From positions 3,348,001 through 3,412,000 of the forward strand of contig NZ_CP014209.1 of the NCBI RefSeq assembly GCF_001636295.1: 64,000 nt of DNA, written 5' to 3'. Both the position numbers and the translations under genes were made by a program. Positions within the stretch are counted from its first letter, which is position 1; the number at the start of each line of letters is the position of its first letter. The DNA comes from Isoptericola dokdonensis DS-3. GTDB taxonomy: Bacteria > Actinomycetota > Actinomycetes > Actinomycetales > Cellulomonadaceae. The notes beneath the pieces were generated by a model. It saw only the letters and a program-made list of their open reading frames with translations, searched no databases and had not been told where the DNA came from. Below are positions 54,309 through 62,643 of this stretch, piece after piece.

Positions 54309-55060
54309 GCGCCGGCATCGAGGTGACGGACGTCGCGGTCCGCTACCGCGACGTCGTGGCCCTCGACGGCGTGACGCTCACGGTCCCCGCGGGGCGGGTG
54401 ACCGGGCTCGTCGGCATGAACGGTTCCGGCAAGTCGACGCTGTTCAAGGCGATCACCGGCGTCGTGCGTCCCGAGCGGGGGACGGTGCGGGTCGACGGCG
54501 TCGACCCGGCGACCGCCCGGCGGCGCGGCGTCGTCGGCTACGTGCCGCAGAGCGAGGACGTCGACTGGTCGTTCCCGCTGTCGGTGCACGACGTCGTCAT
54601 GACGGGCCGGTACGGGCACCAGGGGTTCACGCGGCGTGCCCGCCCGGCCGACCGTGCCGCCGTCGACGAGGCCCTCGACCGGGTGGGCCTCGGCGCGTAC
54701 GCCGGGCGGCAGATCGGGCAGCTGTCCGGGGGGCAGAAGAAGCGGGCGTTCGTCGCCCGCGGGATCGCGCAGGACGCGCGCGTGCTGCTGCTCGACGAGC
54801 CCTTCGCCGGCGTCGACAAGCGGTCCGAGGCGACGATCGTCGGCCTGCTGCGCGAGCTCGCCGCCGACGGGCGCACCGTGCTCGTGTCCACCCACGACCT
54901 GCACGCCCTGCCGGACCTCGCCGACGAGGCGGTGCTGCTGCTGCACCGGGTGCTGTTCCACGGGCCGGTCGCCGACGCGCTCGTGCCGCACCGCCTCGCG
55001 GCGGCGTTCGGCCTCGACCTCGGTCCGGTCGGTGGCCCGACGACGGGGGCGGCGTCGTGA
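54305..55060 (+). CDS. Metal ABC importer ATP-binding protein
   Basis: A 251-residue ATPase. Walker A GMNGSGKST, the metal-importer Q-loop region VGYVPQSEDVDWSFPLSVHDVVMTGRYG (typical of SitB/MntB), signature LSGGQKKRAFVARGIAQ, Walker B VLLLDEPFAGVD and the switch His STHDLHAL are all intact. It powers uptake with the lipoprotein and permease. ATGA overlap upstream, GTGA overlap downstream, so the three genes are one operon. Confidence 0.92.
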   Translation: MSAGIEVTDVAVRYRDVVALDGVTLTVPAGRVTGLVGMNGSGKSTLFKAITGVVRPERGTVRVDGVDPATARRRGVVGYVPQSEDVDWSFPLSVHDVVMTGRYGHQGFTRRARPADRAAVDEALDRVGLGAYAGRQIGQLSGGQKKRAFVARGIAQDARVLLLDEPFAGVDKRSEATIVGLLRELAADGRTVLVSTHDLHALPDLADEAVLLLHRVLFHGPVADALVPHRLAAAFGLDLGPVGGPTTGAAS

Positions 55061-55935
55061 GCCCCCTCGACCTGCTGCTCGAACCGCTGCAGTACGACTT
55101 CATGGTGCGGGCGCTGGTGACCACCGTCGTCGCGGCGGTGGTGTGCGCGCTGCTGTCGTGCTGGCTGGTGCTGATCGGCTGGTCGCTCATGGGGGACGCC
55201 GTGTCGCACGCGGTGCTGCCGGGCGTGGTGCTCGCGTACGTCGTCGGCGCGCCGTTCGCGCTGGGGGCGCTGCTGTTCGGGTTCCTGGCCGTCGCGCTCA
55301 TCGGTGCCATCCGGGACACGAGCCGGGTCAAGGAGGACGCCGCGATCGGCATCGTGTTCACCACGCTGTTCGCGGCGGGGCTGGTGCTGGTGTCGGTGAC
55401 GCCCAGCCAGACGGACCTGGGCCACATCATCTTCGGCAACGTGCTGGGGGTCTCGACGCAGGACCTGGTGCAGGTGTCGGTGCTGGCCGCGGTGGCGCTG
55501 GCCGTGCTCGTCCTCAAACGGCGCGACCTCACCCTCTACGCCTTCGACCCGCTGCACGCGTTCGCGATCGGTCTGTCCCCGCGGTTCCTCGGCGCGCTGC
55601 TGCTCGGCCTGCTGGCGCTGACGTCGGTGGTGGCGCTGCAGGTCGTGGGCGTCGTCCTCGTCGTGGCAATGCTCATCATCCCCGGCGCGACGGCGTACCT
55701 GCTGACGGACCGGTTCGGGCGGATGCTGGTCGTCGCGCCCGTCGTGTCGGCGGCGTGCTCGGTGGTGGGGATCTACCTGTCGTACTGGCTGGACGCCGCG
55801 ACCGGCGGTCTGGTGGTCGTGGTGCAGGGCGTCGTCTTCGGCCTCGTGTATCTGCTCGCGCCCCGGCACGGGCTCGTCGGACGGCTGCGCCGGCCCCCTC
55901 GACCGACGCCGGTCGAGGCCGAGCCGGCGCGGTGA
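55057..55935 (+). CDS. Metal ABC importer permease (SitC/TroC family)
   Basis: A 292-residue ABC-3 permease with about eight helices. GWSLMGDAVSHAVLPGVVLAYVVG carries the conserved Gly-Asp-x-x-x-His-x-x-x-Pro-Gly signature; VKEDAAIGIVFTTLFAAGLVLVS and MLIIPGATAYLLTDRFGRML are family segments. It forms the channel for Mn/Fe uptake. Starts at GTG overlapping the ATPase stop. Probably under metal-dependent control, with the ideR gene in the same window as one possible regulator (inference). Confidence 0.92.
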   Translation: MSPLDLLLEPLQYDFMVRALVTTVVAAVVCALLSCWLVLIGWSLMGDAVSHAVLPGVVLAYVVGAPFALGALLFGFLAVALIGAIRDTSRVKEDAAIGIVFTTLFAAGLVLVSVTPSQTDLGHIIFGNVLGVSTQDLVQVSVLAAVALAVLVLKRRDLTLYAFDPLHAFAIGLSPRFLGALLLGLLALTSVVALQVVGVVLVVAMLIIPGATAYLLTDRFGRMLVVAPVVSAACSVVGIYLSYWLDAATGGLVVVVQGVVFGLVYLLAPRHGLVGRLRRPPRPTPVEAEPAR

Positions 55936-55939
55936 CGGG

Positions 55940-57184
55940 TCAGTCGGCCTCGGCGTGCGCGATGTGGTCGAGCTGGCGCCACACCAGCGCGAGGGTGAGG
56001 CCGGCCCCCGCGAACGCGAACCAGAACGGCGCCGTGACGCCCCAGAGCTCGGCGAGGAGGCCGCCGAGGGCGTTGCCCACGACGATCCCGCCGAACACGC
56101 CCACCATGTAGACGGACCCGACGCGTCCCTGCAGCTCGGTCGGCACGGCCCGCTGCCGCACCGTCTTCGACACGGTGCCCCACACGAACCCGTACAGGCC
56201 GAACACGAACATCAGTGCCATCGCCACCCAGCCGGTCGTGGTCAGCGCGAGGCCCAGGTGGAACAGGACCTCCAGCGTCAGGGACACCTTCATGAGGAGG
56301 GCCAGCGAGTACCGGCGTTCGAGCCGACCGTAGAGGACCGTCGCGACGAGCCCGCCGACGCCGGCCGCCGTCGTGAGCAGGCCGTAGCCCACCGGCCCCA
56401 TGCCGAGGTGGTCGGTGGAGTACAGGACGAGCACGGCCCACGGCGCGGCCCACGTCAGGTTGAACGTGAAGATGACCAGGGCGAGGGTGCGCACGGGCGG
56501 GTTCCGCCAGAGCCAGCGCAGGCCGTCGGCGATGTCCCGTCGCACGTGCGTGGGCAGCTCGTCCCGCTCGACGGGAGGCAGCTGCAGGCGGCTGATCTGG
56601 ACGACGGCGAGCACGCCGCACACGAGCTGCACGGCGAACGGCCAGGCCGACCCGACGGCGAACAGGGCCGCGCCGATCGGCGGGCCCGCGAGCTGGTTGG
56701 CGGTGAGGAACCCGGCCTGGAGGCGGGCGTTGCCCAGCCCGAGGTCGCGCCGGGCGACGAGCATCGGCAGGAGCGTCTGCGCGGCCGAGTCCGCGAAGAC
56801 CTCCGCGACCCCCATCAGCAGCAGCGCCACCAGCACCACCGTGATGTCGACCCACCCGGTGGTGATCGCCGCGACCAGCACCGCGACGACGACGGCGCGC
56901 AGCGCGTTCGACCACATGACGAGCCGACGACGGTCCCACCGGTCGGCCATCGCCCCTGCCCAGAGACCGAAGACGAGCCACGGCAGCCGGGGGAGCAGGG
57001 CCGCGAGCGCGACCAGTGCGGCGGAGTCCGTCAGCGAGGCGACGAGGAGCGGACCCGCCGCCAGCGCGATGCCGTCCCCGACGTTGCTCGTCCAGCTCGA
57101 CGCGAGCAGGTGGCGGAAGTCGCGCCCGAGGCGTGCCGGGGCGATCTTCTCCAGGAGGGTGCGCACCGGGAGAGGGTAGGTCAT
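55940..57184 (-). CDS. MFS transporter (MFS_3, EntS-like exporter)
   Basis: A 414-residue transporter with 10-12 helices: LGRDFRHLLASSWTSNVGDGIALAAGPLLVASLTDS, LVFGLWAGAMADRWDRRRLVMWSNALRA, FADSAAQTLLPMLVARRDLGLGNARLQAGFLTANQLAGPPIG. Similar in type to the exporter at 6755-8044 but clearly a different member. Substrate unknown. It is convergent with the metal importer (4-nt gap), with no terminator hairpin between them. Confidence 0.86.
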   Translation of the reverse strand: MTYPLPVRTLLEKIAPARLGRDFRHLLASSWTSNVGDGIALAAGPLLVASLTDSAALVALAALLPRLPWLVFGLWAGAMADRWDRRRLVMWSNALRAVVVAVLVAAITTGWVDITVVLVALLLMGVAEVFADSAAQTLLPMLVARRDLGLGNARLQAGFLTANQLAGPPIGAALFAVGSAWPFAVQLVCGVLAVVQISRLQLPPVERDELPTHVRRDIADGLRWLWRNPPVRTLALVIFTFNLTWAAPWAVLVLYSTDHLGMGPVGYGLLTTAAGVGGLVATVLYGRLERRYSLALLMKVSLTLEVLFHLGLALTTTGWVAMALMFVFGLYGFVWGTVSKTVRQRAVPTELQGRVGSVYMVGVFGGIVVGNALGGLLAELWGVTAPFWFAFAGAGLTLALVWRQLDHIAHAEAD

Positions 57185-57255
57185 CGCCCGGAGCATCGAA
57201 GCGGATATGTGCGGGGACCTGCGACGATGCGCTCGAAGCACATCGCCGCGAACTG

Positions 57256-57284
57256 TTGACGTGGTCCACGGCACCCGGCAGACT
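57256..57284 (+). promoter_or_regulatory. Candidate promoter of the large helicase-like gene
   Basis: TTGACG (57256-57261), 17-nt spacer, CAGACT (57279-57284). An in-frame ATG at 57290 would make a leaderless mRNA encoding 50 extra residues. A second box TACCGT (57428-57433) lies 6 nt before the preferred GTG at 57440. Confidence 0.45.
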
Positions 57285-57439
57285 TCCGCATGGCAGCGCG
57301 CATCGCCCGCCCCCTGCGCGATGCGCGCTGTCCCCACTCCCCGGTTGTCGCGAGCGCCGCCGCCCGCGACTGCCCCAGGATCGTCCGGCATCGGCGTGCC
57401 CCGCCCGGACCGGCCCCGCCCGCGGTCTACCGTGCCAAC

Positions 57440-60400
57440 GTGAGAGTGCTGCGCCGATCCTCCGCCGCTGCCGCCGTCCCCGAGACGCCGGCCGAACCAC
57501 CGGCCGTCCCCGACGGCCCCGAGCAGGCCGCCCCGGACGGCCAGGCTCGCGACGCCGCGCACCCCGCACCTGAGCGCCCCGCCGAGCCCGCGCCTGCTCC
57601 CACCCCGCTCGCCGACGCGATCCGCACGTGGCGCTCCGGGCTCGTCGACATGGTCGGCGGCTCCAGCCTCGCCGACGTCGGGCTCCTCGGGGAGGCCGTC
57701 GTCGACCTCTCCACCGCCCACCCGTCCGGCGTCGCCGGGCTGTTCGCCGGGCGCGCCACCCGCCTGTCCAACCTCGTGCGCGAGCCGGCCGTCTTCCCGA
57801 CCGCCCGCCGTCGCGCCCGCACCGTCGTCGTCCGGGCCGCCGAGCACGCCGCCCGCTACGGCATCTCGCCCACCTACCTCGCCATCGGCGTCGCCACCTG
57901 GACCGAGCACCTCGACGCGGCCGGCGAACCCGCCACCGACCGCCGCCACGACCTCACCGCGCTCGCCGAGGTCGCCTCCTCCGCGACCACCGCCAGCGCC
58001 GCCTCCGCGGCCTCCGCCCCGGCGGCCAGCGCGACGTCGGCCACCGCCCACAGCGCCGCCTCCCCGGCGGACCCGGTCGGCACCGGGCAGCCCGAGAGCG
58101 ACGCCCCCGCGGTCACGACGTCCATCCCGATCGTCAGCGTCGCCCGCCAGGAGACCCGCGCGCGCCGCACCGCACCGCCCACCGACGACGAGGTCGTCGG
58201 CACCCGCACCATCCACGCCCCGATCCTGCTGCGCCCCGTCACCCTCACGCCGCGCGGCGAGGGGGAGACCGACTACGAGCTCACCCTGGAGCCCACCGCC
58301 GAGCTCAACCCGCTGCTCGTGCGGGCCCTGCGCGCCCGCGGCGCCGACCTCGACGCGACGGCGCTCGCGGACGCCACCTTCACGGCGGCCGGCTTCGACC
58401 CGGACGACGTGCTGCACCGGGTCGCGCAGATCGCCCGCCAGCACCTCGACGACCTCCGCACCGACCAGCGGGTGCTCGTCGGGACGTTCGTGCACCCCGG
58501 GCAGGCCCTCGTCGACGACCTCGACGAGCTGACGCCGTCACTGGGACGGCACGAGCTGGTCGCCGCGCTCGCGGGCGTGGACGCCTCGCTGGCGAAGGTG
58601 GCCGCCGCCGAGCTGCCCGCGCCGCGGCGGGGGGACGCCGACCCGGCGCGCGAGCGCGGCGTCGGCGACCTCGACCCGGACCAGCGGCACGTCGTCGACG
58701 TCCTCGCGGGCGGCCAGCACGTGTTCGTCGACGCCCCCGTCGGGGCGGACGTCGCGGGGACGGTCGCTGCGGTGGTCGCGGAGGCCGCGGCGGCGGGCCG
58801 GTCGGTCCTGTACGTGACGGGTCACCGGCGCGCGGCGGACAAGCTGGCGCAGCGGCTGGACGAGCTCGGCCTGGAGGGGCTGTCGCTCGACGTGACGCCC
58901 CGGCCGACCTGGCGCGAGGACATGACGGGCCGGCTCCTCGGCGCGATGGCGACGGAGCCGGAGACGCTGGACGTCGCGGGACCGGCCGCGGTGCGCGACG
59001 CCCTCATCGGGGCGCGCGCCCAGCTCGCCGGCTACATCGACGCCCTGCACCTGCGGCGGGCCCCGTGGGGCGTGTCCGCCTACGACGCGCTCCAGGAGCT
59101 GGCGCGGCTCACGTCGGAGCGGCCGGCGCCGGCGACGACGGTCCGGCTGACGTCCGAGGTGACGCTCGCCCTGGACGGCGACCGGCGCCGGACGCTCGCC
59201 GCCGACCTGGAGCGCGCCGCCACGCTGGGCGCCTTCACGCTGCGGCCGAGCGCGACCCCCTGGTTCGGCGCGCACCTGCTGACGATGGACGAGGCGCGCG
59301 ACGCCCTCGCCCGCGTCCGGCGCCTCAAGGAGGCGACGCTCCCGCAGCTGCGCCGGCAGATCGCGTACACCGGCGAGGTGACGGGCCTCGAGGCGCCGAC
59401 GACGATGCGCCGGTGGGGCGAGCAGCTCACCATGCTCGCCGGGATGCGCAGCACGCTCGACGTGTTCCACCCGATGGTGTTCGAGCGGACGGCGACCGAC
59501 CTCGTCCAGGCGACGGCGTCGCGCGCCTGGCGCCGGGAGCACGACGTCGAGATGGGCTGGTTCACGCGACGTCGGCTGCGCAAGCGGGCGAAGGACATGG
59601 TGCGTCCCGGGGTGCGCGTGCCCGACCTCCACGCGGCGCTCACCGACGTGTCCGCGCAGCGCGACGTGTGGGCCGAGCACTCCTCGCGCGGCGGCTGGCC
59701 GACCCTGCCCGAGGGGCTGGCGACCATCGAGGACACCTTCGAGGCGGTCCGCCACGACCTCGACGGCCTGGAGCCCGTGCTCGCCCCGACCACGCACGGC
59801 GCCCGGCTGCTCGACCTCGACCTCGACGCGCTGTCCGAGCGGCTGCACCAGCTCGCGGGCGACCCGGAGTCGCTGGAGACCCTGCCCGAGCGGACGGCGC
59901 TGCTGCGTCGCGCCCGGGACGCGGGCGTCGGCGCCCTCGTCGACGACCTCACCACGCGACGGGTCGCCGCCGAGCTGGTCGCCGCCGAGCTGGACCTCGC
60001 CTGGTGGTCGAGCGTGTTCGAGCAGATCCTCGCCGAGCAGCCGGTGCTCGCCGAGCAGGACGGCGCGGGCCTCGACGCCCTCGCCCGACGGTTCCGCGCC
60101 CTGGACGCCCGGCACCTGGAGTCCCTGTCCGCGCCGGTCCGCGTCGCGGCGCGCGCCCACCTGGGCACCGCGATGCGGGAGGACCGCGAGGGCGCCGAGG
60201 CGATGTTCGCCGAGCTCATCGAGGGCCGCATGACGTCGCTGCGCGACCTCCTCGAGTCCTACGGGGACGTCGCCCGGCGGCTGCGGCCCGTCGTCCTGGC
60301 CACCCCGACCCTGGTGCCGCACCTGCTGCCTGCGCACCGCACCGTCGACCTCGTCGTCCTCGACGCCGTGCAGCACGTGCCCACCGAGGTCGTGCTCCCC

Positions 60401-61639
60401 GCCATCGCGCGCGGCCGCCAGGTCGTCGTCGTCGGCGACCCGCGAGCAGCGTCCGGGAGCAGCGTCGTCGAGCTCGCCGACGTCCTCCCGCGCGTCGCGC
60501 TCCAGCCGCGGGAGAACAACCGCGACCCCGAGCTGACCCGGCTGCTGGCCCGGCACGGCTACGACGGCCTGCTGCGCCCCGCGCCCGTGCCGCGCTCCGA
60601 GGTGCTCGTGCAGCTCGACGTCGTCGACGGCAGCGGCATGCCCGACCCGGTGTCCGGCGCCGTGGAGAGCACCCGCGCCGAGGTGGAGCGCGTCATCGAG
60701 GTGTCGATCGAGCACGCCCTGACCCGCCCCGAGGAGACCCTCGGCATCGTCACCGTCACCGCCGCGCACGCAGACCGCATCCGCGAGGCGCTGCTCGCCG
60801 AGGTGCGCGCCAACCCGGCCCTCGCGCCTTTCTTCTCCGGACGCCGCGCCGAACCGGTCGTCGTCGCCGACATCACCGGCGTGGCCGGGCTCCAGCGCGA
60901 CACGATCCTGCTGTCCGTCGGGTTCGGTCGCACGCCCCACGGACGCGTGCTGCACCGCTTCGGCGTGCTCGGCTCCGACGGCGGCGAGGCCATGCTGCTC
61001 GGCGCCGTCGGCGCCACCCGGCGCCGCCTGCACGTCGTGTCCTGCTTCGACGCGCAGGCCCTCGACGTCGACCGCCTGCGCGGCGGCGGCCCCCGCCTGC
61101 TGCGCGAGCTCCTCGAGCTCGCCGAGCAGCGGTCCGGCCGTGCCGACCAGGTCGAGCTCGGCAACGGCGTCGACGTCGGCCGGGTGCCCGACCGGCTCGT
61201 CACCGACCTCGGCGAACGCCTGTGGAAGCTCGGCTACCTCGTCGAGACCGACTACGGCACCGGCGACGGGGACCACGTGCCCCTCGTCGTCGGGCACCCC
61301 GACCTGCCCGGCGAGATGCTCGTGGCGGTGCTCACCGACGACGCCGCCTACGTCGCCGAACCATCGGTGCGGGTCCGCGACCGCCAGCTCGCCCAACGGC
61401 TCGAACGCCTCGGCTGGACCGTCACCCAGGTGTGGTCCGCCGCCGTGTTCCTCGACCCCGACGGCGAGGCCGACCGTGTGCGCCGCCTCGTCCAGCAGGT
61501 CCGCGACGAGCGCGTCGGCACCACCGGCGGCGTCCCCGTCCCGCCGGAGGTCGTCGTGCCCGTCCTGCCCGACGAGGGCGAGCTGGACCCCATGCCCGAC
61601 GCGTCGGCCGGGACGCCCCCCGACCCCGCCGCCGACTGA
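57440..61639 (+). CDS. DUF4011-helicase-nuclease homologue with degenerate catalytic motifs
   Basis: A 1399-residue protein. Residues ~55-290 follow the DUF4011 outline (YGISPTYLAIGVATW; ILLRPVTLTPRGEGETDYELTLEPTAELNPLL) with an Ala/Ser-rich insertion. Residues ~410-1215 follow the SF1 (Dna2/Upf1-like) helicase outline. There the Walker A is DAPVGADVAGT (~431-441, no GKT), the Walker B is VVLDAVQ (975-976, DA for DE), motif III is VVVGDPRAAS (no Gln), and motif VI is GAVGATRRRLHV (for VALTRARRRLHV). Residues ~1252-1370 recall the Vsr/MTES_1575-like nuclease end, but the usual IDLAV and (E)xDG acids read VPLVV and VLTDD. It is likely a pseudoenzyme. The start could be 57290. Confidence 0.75.
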   Translation: MRVLRRSSAAAAVPETPAEPPAVPDGPEQAAPDGQARDAAHPAPERPAEPAPAPTPLADAIRTWRSGLVDMVGGSSLADVGLLGEAVVDLSTAHPSGVAGLFAGRATRLSNLVREPAVFPTARRRARTVVVRAAEHAARYGISPTYLAIGVATWTEHLDAAGEPATDRRHDLTALAEVASSATTASAASAASAPAASATSATAHSAASPADPVGTGQPESDAPAVTTSIPIVSVARQETRARRTAPPTDDEVVGTRTIHAPILLRPVTLTPRGEGETDYELTLEPTAELNPLLVRALRARGADLDATALADATFTAAGFDPDDVLHRVAQIARQHLDDLRTDQRVLVGTFVHPGQALVDDLDELTPSLGRHELVAALAGVDASLAKVAAAELPAPRRGDADPARERGVGDLDPDQRHVVDVLAGGQHVFVDAPVGADVAGTVAAVVAEAAAAGRSVLYVTGHRRAADKLAQRLDELGLEGLSLDVTPRPTWREDMTGRLLGAMATEPETLDVAGPAAVRDALIGARAQLAGYIDALHLRRAPWGVSAYDALQELARLTSERPAPATTVRLTSEVTLALDGDRRRTLAADLERAATLGAFTLRPSATPWFGAHLLTMDEARDALARVRRLKEATLPQLRRQIAYTGEVTGLEAPTTMRRWGEQLTMLAGMRSTLDVFHPMVFERTATDLVQATASRAWRREHDVEMGWFTRRRLRKRAKDMVRPGVRVPDLHAALTDVSAQRDVWAEHSSRGGWPTLPEGLATIEDTFEAVRHDLDGLEPVLAPTTHGARLLDLDLDALSERLHQLAGDPESLETLPERTALLRRARDAGVGALVDDLTTRRVAAELVAAELDLAWWSSVFEQILAEQPVLAEQDGAGLDALARRFRALDARHLESLSAPVRVAARAHLGTAMREDREGAEAMFAELIEGRMTSLRDLLESYGDVARRLRPVVLATPTLVPHLLPAHRTVDLVVLDAVQHVPTEVVLPAIARGRQVVVVGDPRAASGSSVVELADVLPRVALQPRENNRDPELTRLLARHGYDGLLRPAPVPRSEVLVQLDVVDGSGMPDPVSGAVESTRAEVERVIEVSIEHALTRPEETLGIVTVTAAHADRIREALLAEVRANPALAPFFSGRRAEPVVVADITGVAGLQRDTILLSVGFGRTPHGRVLHRFGVLGSDGGEAMLLGAVGATRRRLHVVSCFDAQALDVDRLRGGGPRLLRELLELAEQRSGRADQVELGNGVDVGRVPDRLVTDLGERLWKLGYLVETDYGTGDGDHVPLVVGHPDLPGEMLVAVLTDDAAYVAEPSVRVRDRQLAQRLERLGWTVTQVWSAAVFLDPDGEADRVRRLVQQVRDERVGTTGGVPVPPEVVVPVLPDEGELDPMPDASAGTPPDPAAD

Positions 61640-61653
61640 CCCTCGTCCCGCCG

Positions 61654-61722
61654 CGAGGTAGTACCGCAGGTCGTGAGGTCGTACCCCCGGGGTACGACCT
61701 CACGACCTGCGGTACTACCTCG
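61654..61722. repeat. Inverted repeat E after the helicase-like gene
   Basis: Perfect 34-bp arms (61654-61687 and 61689-61722) around a single C, starting CGAGGTAGTACCGCAGGTCG, 15 nt after the stop. Almost a perfect 69-bp palindrome. Confidence 0.93.
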
Positions 61723-61762
61723 GCATCGTCGGCCGGTGCGGGGGGTGAGGGACAATGGGGCG

Positions 61763-61969
61763 GTGAGCGAGCAGCAGGACCGGGAGCCCGTGCAGACGCC
61801 TGCCGGCACCGAGCCGGAGAACACGGCGGCGCGGCGCAGGCGTGGCTCGCGGCGTGTCGTGCGGCGGGGGACCGAGGCGCAGACCGTCTGGGGCGTCACG
61901 CCCGACGAGGCCGGCGGGCACGGGTCCAACGACGACCGACTGCAGCAGGACGTGCCGCCGCACTGGTGA
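61763..61969 (+). CDS. Small conserved-looking protein ending DRLQQDVPPHW
   Basis: A 68-residue hydrophilic protein: an acidic N-terminus (SEQQDREPVQTPAGTEPEN), a basic core RRRRGSRRVVRRG, and the tail VWGVTPDEAGGHGSNDDRLQQDVPPHW. Tails of the form DDRL..D.PPHW are familiar from small actinobacterial proteins of unknown role. The GTG is 6 nt after GACAAT, a leaderless pattern. It lies between two long inverted repeats, downstream of the helicase-like gene. Confidence 0.72.
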   Translation: MSEQQDREPVQTPAGTEPENTAARRRRGSRRVVRRGTEAQTVWGVTPDEAGGHGSNDDRLQQDVPPHW

Positions 61970-61996
61970 GGTCCGGCTGGTGGTTCGGCGTGTGGT

Positions 61997-62098
61997 GGTT
62001 CGGCGCGTGGAGGTCCGGCGCGCGGTCGCGCTCACGGTCGCTGCGCGACCTGCGCTTCCCGTTCGACGACCGCGCGCCGGACCTCCACGCGCCGAACC
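61997..62098. repeat. Inverted repeat F before mscL 3' end
   Basis: Perfect 32-bp arms (61997-62028 and 62067-62098, beginning GGTTCGGCGCGTGGAGGTCC) with a 38-nt loop. A partial direct copy of the arm start (GGTTCGGCGTGTGG) precedes it at 61982-61995. It fills most of the gap between the 68-residue gene and mscL. Confidence 0.92.
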
Positions 62099-62138
62099 GT
62101 GTCACGTGACGTCGCGCGACGAGTCGTGGTGACGAGGG

Positions 62139-62546
62139 TCAGGCGCGGCGGTTCTGCTCGGCGAGCAGGTCGCGGATCTCGGCGAGCAGCACGACGTTCG
62201 GCTCGGGCACCGGGGCGGGCTCCGGCTCCTTGCCGCGGGCGCGACGCTCGGCGAGCTTGTTCATCGGGAACACGATGCAGAAGTACAGGGCCGCCGCCAC
62301 GAGGAGGAAGTTCAGGACGGCGTCCAGGAACAGGCCGATGCTGAAATCAGCCCCGTTGATCTTGAAAGCCCAGACCTTCGTGAGGTCCGGCTCGCCGAAG
62401 ATGGCGGCGATCAGTGGGAAGAGAATCCCCTCGGTCAGGGCGCTCACCACCGTAGCGAAGGCCGCGCCGATGACGACGGCGACGGCGAGGTCGATGACGT
62501 TGCCGCGCATGATGAACGTCTTGAACCCGTCGAGCATGTTTCTCAC
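62139..62546 (-). CDS. mscL: Large-conductance mechanosensitive channel
   Basis: A 135-residue MscL. FKTFIMRGNVIDLAVAVVIGAAFATVVSAL is the first helix with the gate, FSIGLFLDAVLNFLLVAAALYFCIVFPMNKLAERR the second helix and linker, and VVLLAEIRDLLAEQNRR the C-terminal bundle. It releases osmolytes on hypo-osmotic shock. The GTG at 62546 gives VRNMLDGF; it was chosen over the ATG three codons later because GGAGGAG lies 7 nt before the GTG. Confidence 0.95.
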   Translation of the reverse strand: MRNMLDGFKTFIMRGNVIDLAVAVVIGAAFATVVSALTEGILFPLIAAIFGEPDLTKVWAFKINGADFSIGLFLDAVLNFLLVAAALYFCIVFPMNKLAERRARGKEPEPAPVPEPNVVLLAEIRDLLAEQNRRA

Positions 62547-62643
62547 GGTGGTGCTCCTCCTCCCGGGCCGGGCGGCCCTGCCGGGGCTGTCCCGGCGGCA
62601 CCGATTCTTCGGGGCGTGCGCAGGGGATGCAACAGCGTCCCGG

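Noticed and set aside
57290..57439. 50-residue N-terminal extension of the helicase-like protein
   Set aside because: Arg/Pro-rich and unlike the rest; a leaderless GTG with a good -10 box at 57440 is simpler. Not fully excluded because TTGACG-17-CAGACT sits just before 57290.
58538..61396. 952-codon open frame antisense to the helicase-like gene
   Set aside because: Biased shadow sequence without domains. The plus-strand frame matches DUF4011/helicase outlines.
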